A stretch of 64,000 nt of DNA from Margaritifera margaritifera (Eukaryota; Mollusca; Bivalvia; Unionida; Margaritiferidae), in contig JAQPZY010001200.1 of the NCBI GenBank assembly GCA_029931535.1, positions 193,501 to 257,500 on the forward strand, written 5' to 3'. A program made the position numbers and the translations under genes. The notes under the pieces were generated by a model. That model ran no database searches. It was given only the letters and a program-made list of their open reading frames with translations, and had not been told where the DNA came from. Shown here piece after piece: positions 11,311-21,084 of this stretch (positions are counted from its first letter, which is position 1; each line of letters begins with the position of its first letter).

Positions 11311-11691
11311 GACTGTATGCTGATAGATCAGGGTTTATATACTTTTCTTTTGACCAATTTAGAATGCAACTCAAGCAGTTAAAAGTGCTGCCTGTGAATC
11401 AAAGTCATATGGTAAATGTATGTAACATTACTGTCCACTGTGTTTTGAAATACTTTCAACAACCAGAAGCTTGTAAGAAAATCTCAACAGAGTTGTGCTT
11501 TGGAAAAAAAAGCTGAAAACATCCAATAAATTAAACTGATCCTGATACAATGTATCTCTCCCCAACAAAGCAACATTGTATACCTTTTCACAAACCAGTC
11601 AGTTTTGGAATAAACAGATACATTTTTTTTTTTACATACAATAATGGACACCAACTGAAAAAAATCAAGAGATATTCTGTACAATATAGCA
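11311..11691. other. Non-coding stretch, no gene seen
   Basis: The first 30 bases (ATAGATCAGGGTTTATATAC) look like a MITE hairpin fragment closing the 80-bp array. The rest is AT-rich with no recognised feature. The open frames on both strands near 11484-11900 are not supported. Confidence 0.4.
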
Positions 11692-11912
11692 TACCGTATG
11701 TACTCTCATATAAGCTGGATCCAAATGCAAACAACATAGACCCTGATCTGTCGTCGCATAATGTGCCGGCAGATAAGGGTTTATGTTGTTTGTTCTACCG
11801 ATTAGTCCTTACAAACTGTATAGACCCAGATCTGCTGGCGCATTATGCGATGGCAGATCTGGGTCTATGCAGTTTGCAGTTGGTATCAGGTTATACATGA
11901 ATATATACAGTA
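11692..11912. mobile_element. Dual-hairpin MITE, copy C
   Basis: It starts TACCGTATGTACTCTCATAT and ends with the mirrored ATACATGAATATATACAGTA. Both internal hairpins are intact: CATAGACCCTGATCTG...GATAAGGGTTTATG and CTGTATAGACCCAGATCTG...CAGATCTGGGTCTATGCAG. The hairpins are separated by TTGTTCTACCGATTAGTCC, the same spacer as in other copies. Confidence 0.8.
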
Positions 11913-12595
11913 CTTTCTTTTGCACAGGCTAAGAACATGCTTGTGACGCAGTGTGAAAAATGTCCATAGAGTGACACATTGTCAGTCAGCATATGCCCAA
12001 TGTAACAAAAATCAGTCAGCTACACTCATATTTAGACTTTGTCTATTTCACAATATAGCTAACACTGTGGACCCTGACCTGCTGGTGCATTATACAATGG
12101 CAGATGTGGCTGAATGCTGGTCACAGTTGACAGAACACTATAGTACTATTTTTTTAAAAAAACTCATACCGGTAGGTATGATAGACAGTTGATTTGAAAC
12201 ATACTCCATTCTCAACACTAAGTTAAATGCATGATTTTAGTATGATATCGCTCTGACATTTAGATTGTGGTAATAAAATAACTAATTCGTGTGCAGGACA
12301 ATAACAGAATTTACATTAGTGCCATATAGATCTGTATCTGTATAAACTAATCAATAGTGATTTGTACATTTCTGTCAGGCAGATGCAGTAATTATATTAT
12401 AACCACAAGCACTGGTCAAAGTCAATGAATAAATGTCAAGGTTACTATACATAAGAAGAAATGTATAGGAAAGGAGACTCTTTACGGAAGATAGTAAAGC
12501 AAAGAACTGATGAATAAATCACTTCTGCAGAGGGATGAATGTACAAAAATCTACATGTATGTCCTTCAATAGCTTGGTTGTTTCCAATTTCCATG
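11913..12595. other. Non-coding stretch; degenerate MITE fragment near 12056-12115
   Basis: GTGGACCCTGACCTGCTGGT followed by GCATTATACAATGGCAGATG resembles half of the MITE's second hairpin but lacks the ends. The remainder is AT-rich with no recognised feature, leading into the 68-bp satellite. Confidence 0.35.
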
Positions 12596-14373
12596 AAATT
12601 CTGCACACTGAGGTAGACAGATGAATGGAGTGTTATGATTGCAATATGTCACTTTGCAGATAAATTCTGTTATGATTTCAATATGTCAGTTTGCAGATAA
12701 ATTCTGAATGCTGTCAGGCAAATGGATGAGTGCAGTGTTATGATTTCAATATGTCTCTTTGCTGATAAATTCTGAATGCAATCAGGCAAATGATTTCAAT
12801 ATGTCTCTTGCAGATAAATTCTGCACACAATCAGGCAGATGCATGAATGCAGTGTTATGATTTCAATATGTCTCTTCACAAATAAATTCTGCACACTAGC
12901 AGGCAGACAGATGAATGGAGTGTTATGATTTCAATATTTCAATATGTCTCTTCACAAATAAATTCTGCACACAATTAGGCAGATGCATAAATGGAGTGTT
13001 ATGATTTCAATATGTCTCTTTGCTGATAAATTCTGACACTAGCAGGCAGATGCATGAATGGAGTGTTATGATTTCAATATGTCTCTTCACAAAAAAATTC
13101 TGCACACTAACAGGCAGATAGATAAATGGAGTGTTATGATTTCAATATGTCTCTTCACAAATAAATTCTGCACACAATTAGGCAGATGCATGAATGGAGT
13201 GTTATGATTTCAATATGTCTCTTCACAAATAAATTCTGCACACTAACAGGCAGACAGATGAATGGAGTGGTTATGATTTCAATATGTCTCTTTGCTGATA
13301 AATTCTGTTCACTATCAGGCAGACAGATGAATGGAGTGTTATGATTTCAATATGTCTCTTTGCTGATAAATTCTGCACACTAGCAAGCACACAGATGAAT
13401 GGAGTGGTTATGATTTCAATATGTCTCTTTGCTGATAAATTCTGCACACTAGCAGGCACACAGATGAATGGAGTGTTATGATTTCAATATGTCTCTTTGC
13501 TGATAAATTCTGTTCACTATCAGGCAGACAGATAAATGGAGTGTTATGATTTCAATATGTCTCTTTGCTGATAAATTCTGCACACTAGCAGGCAGACAGA
13601 TGAATGGGGTGTTTTGATTTCAATATGTCTCTTTGCTGATGAATTCTGTTCACTATCAGGCAGACAGATGAATGGAGTGTATGATTTCAATATGTCTCTT
13701 TGCTGATAAATTCTGCACACTAGCAGGCAGACAGATGAATGGAGTGTTATGATTTCAATATGTCTCTTTGCTGATAAATTCTGCACACTAGCAGGCACAC
13801 AGATGAATGGGGTTATGATTTCAATATGTCTCTTTGCTGATAAATTCTGCACACTATCAGGCAGACAGATGAATGGGGTGTTTTGATTTCAATATGTCTC
13901 TTTGCTGATAAATTCTGTTCACTATCAGGCAGACAGATGAATGGAGTGTTATGATTTCAATATGTCTCTTTGCTGATAAATTCTGCACACTAGCAGGCAC
14001 ACAGATGAATGGAGTCTTATGATTTCAATATGTCTCTTTGCTGATAAATTCTGCACACTATCAGGCAGACAGATGAATGGGGTGTTATGATTTCAATATG
14101 TCTCTTTGCTGATAAATTCTGCACACTATCAGGCAGACAGATGAATGGGGTGTTTTGATTTCAGTATGTCTCTTTGCTGATAAATTCTGTTCACTATCAG
14201 GCAGACAGATGAATGGAGTGTTATGATTTCAATATGTCTCTTTGCTGAAAAATTCTGCACACTAGCAGGCAGACAGATGAATGGGGTGTCATGATTTCAA
14301 TATGTCTCTTTGCTGAAAAATTCTGCACACTAGCAGGCAGACAGATGAATGTTGTGCTATGATTTCAATATGT
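12596..14373. repeat. 68-bp satellite array, left block (about 26 monomers)
   Basis: The monomer is GTTATGATTTCAATATGTCT, then CTTTGCTGATAAATTCTGCA and CACTAGCAGGCAGACAGATGAATGGAGT. The first units are more diverged and some are truncated; from about 13260 the units are nearly uniform. The array is cut at TCAATATGT (14365-14373) by a LINE and resumes at 15646. Repeat-derived open frames on the minus strand are not genes. Confidence 0.95.
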
Positions 14374-14554
14374 TTATTTTAAACATATTTTATTGCCATA
14401 ATTGTTAACAAATGGGGTTGGACTACAAGTTCTCACAACTTAGAATAAGCCCTTCCCCTACAATTGATAAGAAATTTACATGGATAGCAGCACTAAATTA
14501 ATATGATTTCATACAATTATATGTAAACATACATGATTCAGGCAAGATAGGTAT

Positions 14555-14631
<77 letters not shown>

Positions 14632-15645
14632 GAGTATATTAATGAATTAATGATCATGACAGAAGTTGAACAAGAGTACATACACCAAAATGAATTCAGT
14701 GGATAGCAATTAAGAAAATCATGTCTTAATAAAATTAGCAGTAATTGAGTAGTGAATACTCCTTAATTATGTAAATCGTTTCGTGTCTTTAATATATGTT
14801 TGGAACAAGTCAAATAAGCGATTGTAAAATCAGATGATCCATATAACAAATTATTTGTAGTCGCTGGTACATAGAGATCATTTAGATTCTGAACCAGTTT
14901 CCTAAGCTGTTCAATATAGTATTTGCAAGTTAATATGTAATGGTATGCATTTTCTATATCATGATCACAAGCACATAATAGATTATCTCTCAGATGAGTA
15001 CAATATAAATCATTATCTAAATCACTACAGTTATTTCTAATTCTAGTATACAGAATAGATAATTTCCTGTTATCAACGAAAAAACAGGCAGGCACATGTG
15101 TTGTCTTAGTCTCTATTTTACTTCTGAAGATAGAATAGTTACTTTCATTTTTTACAGAATCTGGGAGTGAGTTCCAAACATGAATAGAAGAGTGTAGGAG
15201 TAAGTTTCTACTTATTTCTAGTCTAGCATTAATTTTATTAAAATTATTCTGATTTCTAAGATTATACCTGTTTGTCTCACCCAACAGTGGTGGTAGAAGG
15301 TCAGCAAGATAAGTATACTATTTTATGAAAGTAACATAGTTTATGAAACTTTTGTCTATGTGCCAAGGTAGGCCAACCAGTTTCTTCATAAATCTTATGA
15401 CACAAGACACTTCTAGTAAGCCCAGTTATAATTCTCCCTGCTTCTAGTTGTAATTTTTCTAATTTAAGAGTTTTCTGCCAAACAACCATTCCATACAACA
15501 TCAGCGTATTCTAGTAAGGGGCGGATGTATGTAAAATATATCTTTTCTAAAGTCTTTTGGCTAAATTTATATTTAAGTATTTTCAAGGCAGTTATCATTT
15601 TTTAGGTTGACATAAATATGTTATGAACATGTTTGGTCCAGTTGC
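14374..15645 (-). mobile_element. 5'-truncated LINE inserted in the 68-bp satellite
   Basis: Minus-strand frames at 15501-15301 and 15284-14763 encode the C-terminal part of a non-LTR reverse transcriptase. Readable pieces are YGMVVWQ, LQLEAGRIITGLTRS, WPTLAHRQKFHKL, then NRYNLRN, SSIHVWNSLPDSVK, and a Cys/His cluster (CAC-x(9)-H-x4-C) typical of LINE C-termini. The two frames are offset by a small break near 15290. The catalytic reverse transcriptase core and endonuclease are absent, so it is dead on arrival. The 3' end (minus strand) has GGCAATAAAATATG and A-rich sequence. TCAATATGT flanks both sides (14365-14373 and 15646-15654) as a target-site duplication. The clade is uncertain (CR1/Jockey-like). 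Confidence 0.85.
14559..14628. repeat. (GA)n microsatellite in the LINE 3' region
   Basis: A GA run of about 70 bases within the 3' untranslated part of the LINE at 14374-15645. On the sense strand of the LINE it reads as (TC)n. Confidence 0.95.
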
Positions 15646-16835
15646 TCAATATGTCTCTCGGCAGATAAATTTTGCACACTGTCAGGCAGATAGATGAATG
15701 AAGTGTTATGATTTCAAAATGTCTCTTTGCAGATAAATTATGCACACTGTCTGGCAGATAGATGAATGGAGTGTTATGATTTCAATATGTCCCTTTGCAG
15801 ATACTGTACAATCTGCTGTCAGGCAGATAGATGAATGGAGTGTTATGATTTCAGTATGTCCTTTTCCAGATACTGTACATTCTGCTAAATGTCAGGTAGA
15901 TAGATGAATGGAGTGTTATGATTTCAATATCACTTTTTGCAGATACTATACATTCTGTACACTATCAGGCAGATGTATGACTGCAGTATTATGATTTCAA
16001 TATGCCCCTTTGCAAATAAATTCTGCACACTATCTGGCAGATGGAAGAATGCAGTATTATGATTTCAATATGTCCCTTTGCAAATAAATTCTGCACACTA
16101 TCAGGCAGATGGAAGAATGCAGTGTTATGATTTCAATATGCCCATTTGCAAATAAATTCTGCACACTATCTGGCAGATGAAAGAATGCAGTGTTATGATT
16201 TCAATATGCCCCTTTGCAAATAAATTCTGCACACTATCAGGCAGATGGAAGAATGCAGTGTTATGATTTCAATATGCCCCTTTTCAGATAAATTCTGCAC
16301 ACTATCAGGTAGATGGAAGAATGGAGTGTTATGATTTCAATATGCCCCTTTGCAGATAAATTCTGCACACTATCAGGTAGATGGAAGAATCTAGTATTAT
16401 GATTTCAATATGCCCCTTTGCAGATAAATTCTGCACACTATCAGGCAGATGGAAGAATGCAGTGTTAATTTCAATATGTCCCTTTGCAGATAAATTCTGC
16501 ACACTATCAGGCAGATGGAAGAATGCAGTGTTATGATTTCAATATGTCCCTTTGCAAATAAATTCTGCACACTATCAGGCAGATCGAAGAATGCAGTATT
16601 ATGATTTCAATATGTCCCTTTGCAAATAAATTCTGCGCACTATCAGGCAGATAGATGAATGGAGTGCTATTATTTCAGTATGTCCCTTTGCAGATAAATT
16701 CTGCACACTCTCATGCAGATGGAAGAATGGAGTGTTATGATTTCAATATGTCCCTTTGCAGATAAATTCTGCACACTATAAAGCAGATAGAAGAATGCAG
16801 TGTTATGATTTCAATATGTCCCTTTGCAGATAGCT
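15646..16835. repeat. 68-bp satellite array, right block (about 17 monomers)
   Basis: It continues the array split by the LINE. The first few monomers keep AGATAGATGAATGGAGTGTT, while most later ones carry TATGCCCCTTTGCAGATAAA or TATGTCCCTTTGC, CACTATCAGGCAGATGGAAG and AATGCAG. The right block is thus a subfamily distinct from the left block. Some units contain ATACTGTACA in place of ATAAATTCTGCA. Confidence 0.95.
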
Positions 16836-17784
16836 ACTATTCATGTATGGAAAAGAGATTTAGTCTGCTCAGGTATTGGGAGATTGGGTAGAAATATGCA
16901 TGCTGTACTACACTTAGGTCCCTTGTACAATAAACATTTACCTACAGCCCAGGAAGAGTAAATTGATCGCTAGGTTTGAACAATTGAGACTGTATGTAAA
17001 CTAGAAGTCAATTTCTTTGAAGCAAGACCTCAGAAATATACATTCATAAACTTCAATCAAACTAAATGAAGGTTCAGTCTTTTATTCCATTACAGGCACC
17101 GACTGTGAAGGAATCATTTTTTTTTCGAAATACATGTGGTTGAATTCAAATGCGTTATTCATAAGTGTATTTCTGAATCAAAAATCTTGAAACTGCATTG
17201 CAACTGACAGCAAAATCAGTAATGTGGTATTTATATTTGTCAATATAAACAACCACCATCTGCCATAATATTTATATGTGCACCACCTACAGGTAGCAAT
17301 CTGAACAAGACAAATTCTCATGCCTGATTATGATACCTCTAATGAAGCAAACTACATGTCCAAATCTTTGATTTAGCATGATCATATGTGAAATTGACCA
17401 TTATTACCAAGTTCTGCCCACCTACTGTCAGTTAATCTACTGTTTTAAGAAATTGAACCAGAGAGACCTACTTGACTATAGCTGATATGTAGATTGAGGT
17501 ATAATTGATATTGCATGTGGACAGTTAATTGGACAATTTAAGTTCAGCGGAAAATAAATATCAGACTTTGTTGATGTGTAATTGATGTAATTGACAATAT
17601 TACATGTATTATTTACATGTGGATCAAAAAACCACTGGATAAAGTTCATGAAATGTATGCTATTTTCTTAGAGTGTATTTACGCTGTGGTTTTCATCATT
17701 TTTGATCATAACATAGCAAGAGTACCAATAATGGCACATTTTATATGCCTGCCCCATGTTTAATTGTCCTCTACATAGGCACTA
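16836..17784. other. Non-coding stretch, no gene seen
   Basis: AT-rich single-copy-looking DNA without long open frames or recognised repeats, ending at the target duplication of the SINE at 17785. Confidence 0.5.
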
Positions 17785-18036
17785 TGTTGGCTGGTTGTTA
17801 TGGGTTTTACACCATTTTTCAGCACATGATAGGCTATACATGGTGGCCAGTATATTTGGTGGAGGAAGAACCAGAGAAAACCCCGGGAAGAACCACCGAC
17901 CCACTGGAAGCTACTGGCAAGCTTTCTCACATACCCACATTGGCCGAGCCCAAGACTCAAACCCACGCAGACAGAGGTGAGATGTCAGTGATCTGTAAAG
18001 GCGAGCACCTTAGACCACTCGGCCACCCGGGGCCCC
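17785..18036 (-). mobile_element. tRNA-derived SINE with an 11-bp target-site duplication
   Basis: Read on the minus strand the head is GGGTGGCCGAGTGGTCTAAG with a perfect A box TGGCCGAGTGG (18025-18015) and a B-box-like GGTTTGAGTCTT (17963-17952), most like a tRNA-Leu/Ser head. A body containing CCCGGGGTTTTCTCTGGTTC and TTCCTCCACC follows, reminiscent of conserved SINE central domains. CATAGGCACTA flanks the element exactly (17774-17784 and 18037-18047), the hallmark of target-primed insertion. The plus-strand open frames across it (17745-18041) are incidental. Confidence 0.85.
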
Positions 18037-18129
18037 CATAGGCACTAGAAGCATATGGCTGACTCTGGATATTATTGACCAATTGGTCTCAATGAACTGG
18101 ACCTTTGGTCAAGGTGTGTGGTCTTTTTT

Positions 18130-19115
18130 CTGTGCAGTAACCATTATTTTCTTATTAGACTTGTCATAACCATGACCTTTGACTATCAGATCACAGAAAC
18201 AATAGGTTTCTGTATTACCGTAAGAGCAAGCTATCTCAGTCAAAGAACTTATCCTAGCACAAAAGTTATTCTGAGAAAAAAAAAATTTCTTTGAGCCACA
18301 GTGACCTTGACCTTGGTACTTCTGACCCCAAAATCAAAAGTCCTTTTCCATACCTTAAGTGCAAGCCCTCCACACACTTTGGTCAAGGCACTTGGTCTTG
18401 AACAAAAGTTATTATGAAAAACAATTTTTCTTCTTTCAGTCAGTGATATTGACCTTGAACCTTTTGACCCCAAAATTGATAGGCTTCATCCTTACCCCAG
18501 GTGCATAACATCCATAAAGTCTGGTCCAGGTATGTGATGTATAACTGATACTGTGCAAAACCATTTTTCTTCTTTCACCTGCAGTGACCTTGACCTTTGA
18601 CATTTTGACCCTCTAATCAATATACTTCTTTCTGACCAAGTCATCCACAAACTTTGGTGAAGGTACATGATCAGGAAACTGAATTTCTTGTGCAGAAACC
18701 AATTTTCTTCGTTCACAGTGACCATGACTTTTCACTGTTTAACCCCCAAATCAACTGGCCTCTTCCTTACTCCAAAAGCTAGTCATCCACTAATGTGCAG
18801 AAACCATTTTTCTCTTTCCACAAAAGCAAGCCAGCTGCAAAGTTTGGACCATGTCTGTGATGTAGGACCAATAGTTATTGTGCAGAAACCATCATTCTTC
18901 TTTCAGTCACAGTGACCTTGATCTGACCTTTTCACCCCAAGATTGACAGGCTTCTTCCTTACCCCAAGTGCCAGCCATCAACAATCTTTGGTAACTGTAC
19001 ATGGTGGAAAACTCTAGTTATTGTGCAGAAATGAAATAGGGAACAGACAGACAGACAATATCATAACATAATATGATCTGCCTTATGACAGCACTTGCTG
19101 CAGGCATATAAAAAG
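18130..19115 (+). repeat. Modular repeat with TGACCTTGACC words and an ACAGACAG tail
   Basis: About six modules of roughly 135-150 bp share GTTATTxTGCA(G/A)AAACC, TTTTTCTTCTTTCAGTCACA, GTGACCTTGACCTTTGAC, TTTTGACCCC(A/C)AAATC, CTTCTTCCTTACC and CAAGTGCAAGCCATCCACA. The end carries GGAACAGACAGACAGACAAT, then ATAATATGATCTGCCTTATG and GGCATATAAAAA. Related arrays lie at 25475-26420 (inverted), 31013-32035 and 32251-32776, all with a comparable tail. Open frames here are artefacts. Confidence 0.8.
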
Positions 19116-20045
19116 TATTCAGATACGCATATTTTTTGCCCTATAGAAAAAGTAGTGAACTTTCACCTTCTTATATATTTGTTGGATAATTAGTAGATCA
19201 ATAAATCTGTCTTAATAAAGAAATTGTTATGGTCGATACCAATCATCAGAATAAAAATTTCATTAACAACCATCTAAATAATATTTTTTTATCGCGACAG
19301 ATTTATCGGTCTAGATAATTAGATGCAAGATAATTAGATTAAATAATTTTTTTGAGGCCTCAACTTTATTCCAGGTATCATTGCCTGCATCTTTTGAAGT
19401 TGAACACATCTGATCCATGTCAGTGATGCAGAACTAATGTTACCAAGTAGAAACCATCTTACTTCTTTCAGTCACAGTGACCTTGACCTTTGACCCTGAT
19501 CATTGTGTCACATGATCAAAACAAACATTTTATTTGTAAACAAAAGCCACATGCCTGAAGGTAAATGGACAATAAAATGGAACAGTGCTTAACTATAACA
19601 GGCTGAATCTATCTTAAAGAAATGGGAGTACCTGCTTTAAAATCAACATCAAATTCTTTTATAATGTTAACACTACACATTGATATTTCCACTGTTATAT
19701 ATTAAAGTTAAGTAGCTGAAAGGCTTATGCTTAACAGTGTAAATCAAATGGATGTAAGATAGAATCAAGCAGACGGCAACAGTCTTGTACATTGCTTTTC
19801 ATTTTTCATGACCTTAAAAAAGCACAGTGTGACTCTGACATTCTTCAGCAGACTTATAATAGCTTTGAATATTCATTAGCAAACAGAAGTACTAAAAAAT
19901 GGTTCACATTTTTTTTACACTGACAAAAAAATTAATTTAAATCTGACAGTAAAGCAAGGATTTGTCTCAAGTATTCTACAGTAACTAATGTCAAGGTCAT
20001 ATTTTACACATGTATAAAGTGTGGACAAAATTACCAATTATGACA
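19116..20045. other. Non-coding stretch; single repeat module at about 19376-19500
   Basis: 19376-19500 is one isolated module of the preceding family, with an intact TGACCTTGACCTTTGACC at 19478-19495. The rest is AT-rich without recognised features. Near 19240-19330 there is a weak inverted pairing (TAGATCAATAAATCTGTC / GACAGATTTATCGGTCTA). Confidence 0.5.
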
Positions 20046-20595
20046 TATACATTACTCCCTCATTATAATGCTGTCAATGAGAGCAAGAGTATACCACTCT
20101 ATAGTGAGATCACCTTATAGTAAAGTAAATGATATATACAACTCTCATTATAATGCTGTCAATGAGAGCCAGAGTATACCACTCTATAGTGAGATCACCT
20201 TATAATGAAGTACATGATATATAACATGATATATACAACTCTCATTATAATGCTGTCAATGAGAGCCAGATTATACCACTCTATAGTGAGATCACCTTAT
20301 AATGAAGTACATGATATATACAACCCTCATTATAATGCTGTCAATGAGAGCCAGAGTATACCACTCTATAGTGAGATCACCTTATAATGAAGTACATGGT
20401 ACACTACTTCCTTAGTATAATGATGTCCATAGAAGCCACTGAGTATACTATTTTCAAGTGAGACTGCCTTATAGTGATGTATATGATACATGTACATATA
20501 ATTTCCCTATTAATTAATGAAATGGGATCCATGACCATACTTGCCTTATAACAAGAACCATAATTAAAAGTCTTACATCGAGGGAATACTATATA
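20046..20595. mobile_element. MITE-like element with internal 85-bp tandem expansion
   Basis: The left end TATACATTACTCCCTCATTA (from 20046) is mirrored by the reverse complement of 20571-20595 (TCGAGGGAATACTATATA), related to the termini of 211-513. Inside, CATTATAATGCTGTCAATGA recurs at 20061, 20146, 20243 and 20328. That gives an 85-bp period with one unit extended by 12 bases, then a decayed fifth copy. No coding content is apparent. Confidence 0.65.
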
Positions 20596-21084
20596 ACTTT
20601 AAAAGAACTATAAAATCAAGGTTGATTTCATTTTACAAAGAAACTTTGTGATTTGCTTATCTTCATCTTGATTATCAAATGAAACATTATCTATCATGCT
20701 GACTGTTCCATTTACAGTGACAAAACTTTTTTGGTTTAACACAAATTTTCCAAGCTCAGATCAAAACTTGGGGCAGAATACAGACTCCATTTTTAATCCA
20801 AAACTAATGTATCTTTTCCCAATTATGACCTGTATATTTCCAACTCATGAAATGTAAAAGGAGACACTAAAATAACACTAATGTAAACCAGAGTGTAATC
20901 AATGATTACATAGCTCACCTATACAAACTTTTAGTAGTTTCCAGTAGCCATTGTAAACATTAATTATTATGCAGAAAATAAATTCAGACAAAAGTGATCT
21001 TGACAATGAAATGTTGGCCTCTGTGACAGGGCATAAAAACATAAAACAGATAAAGAGGACTCACATGCTGAAGGAGTCACAATC
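20596..21084. other. Non-coding stretch before the RTE element
   Basis: AT-rich, with no gene. It includes the inverted-copy repeat listed at 20885-21005. Confidence 0.5.
20885..21005 (+). repeat. Dispersed repeat with TGTAATCAATGATTACA palindrome (plus copy)
   Basis: GTGTAATCAATGATTACATA followed by GCTCACCT, TTTTAGTAGTTTCCAGTAGC, CATTGTAAA and CAGAAAATAAATTCAGAC matches the reverse complement of 25190-25340. The AGCTCACCT word is shared with the hairpin ends of the composite repeats. Confidence 0.7.

Noticed and set aside
17745..18041. 98-codon open frame
   Set aside because: It lies across a SINE on the opposite strand, and the borders coincide with the SINE and its target duplication, not with exon signals.
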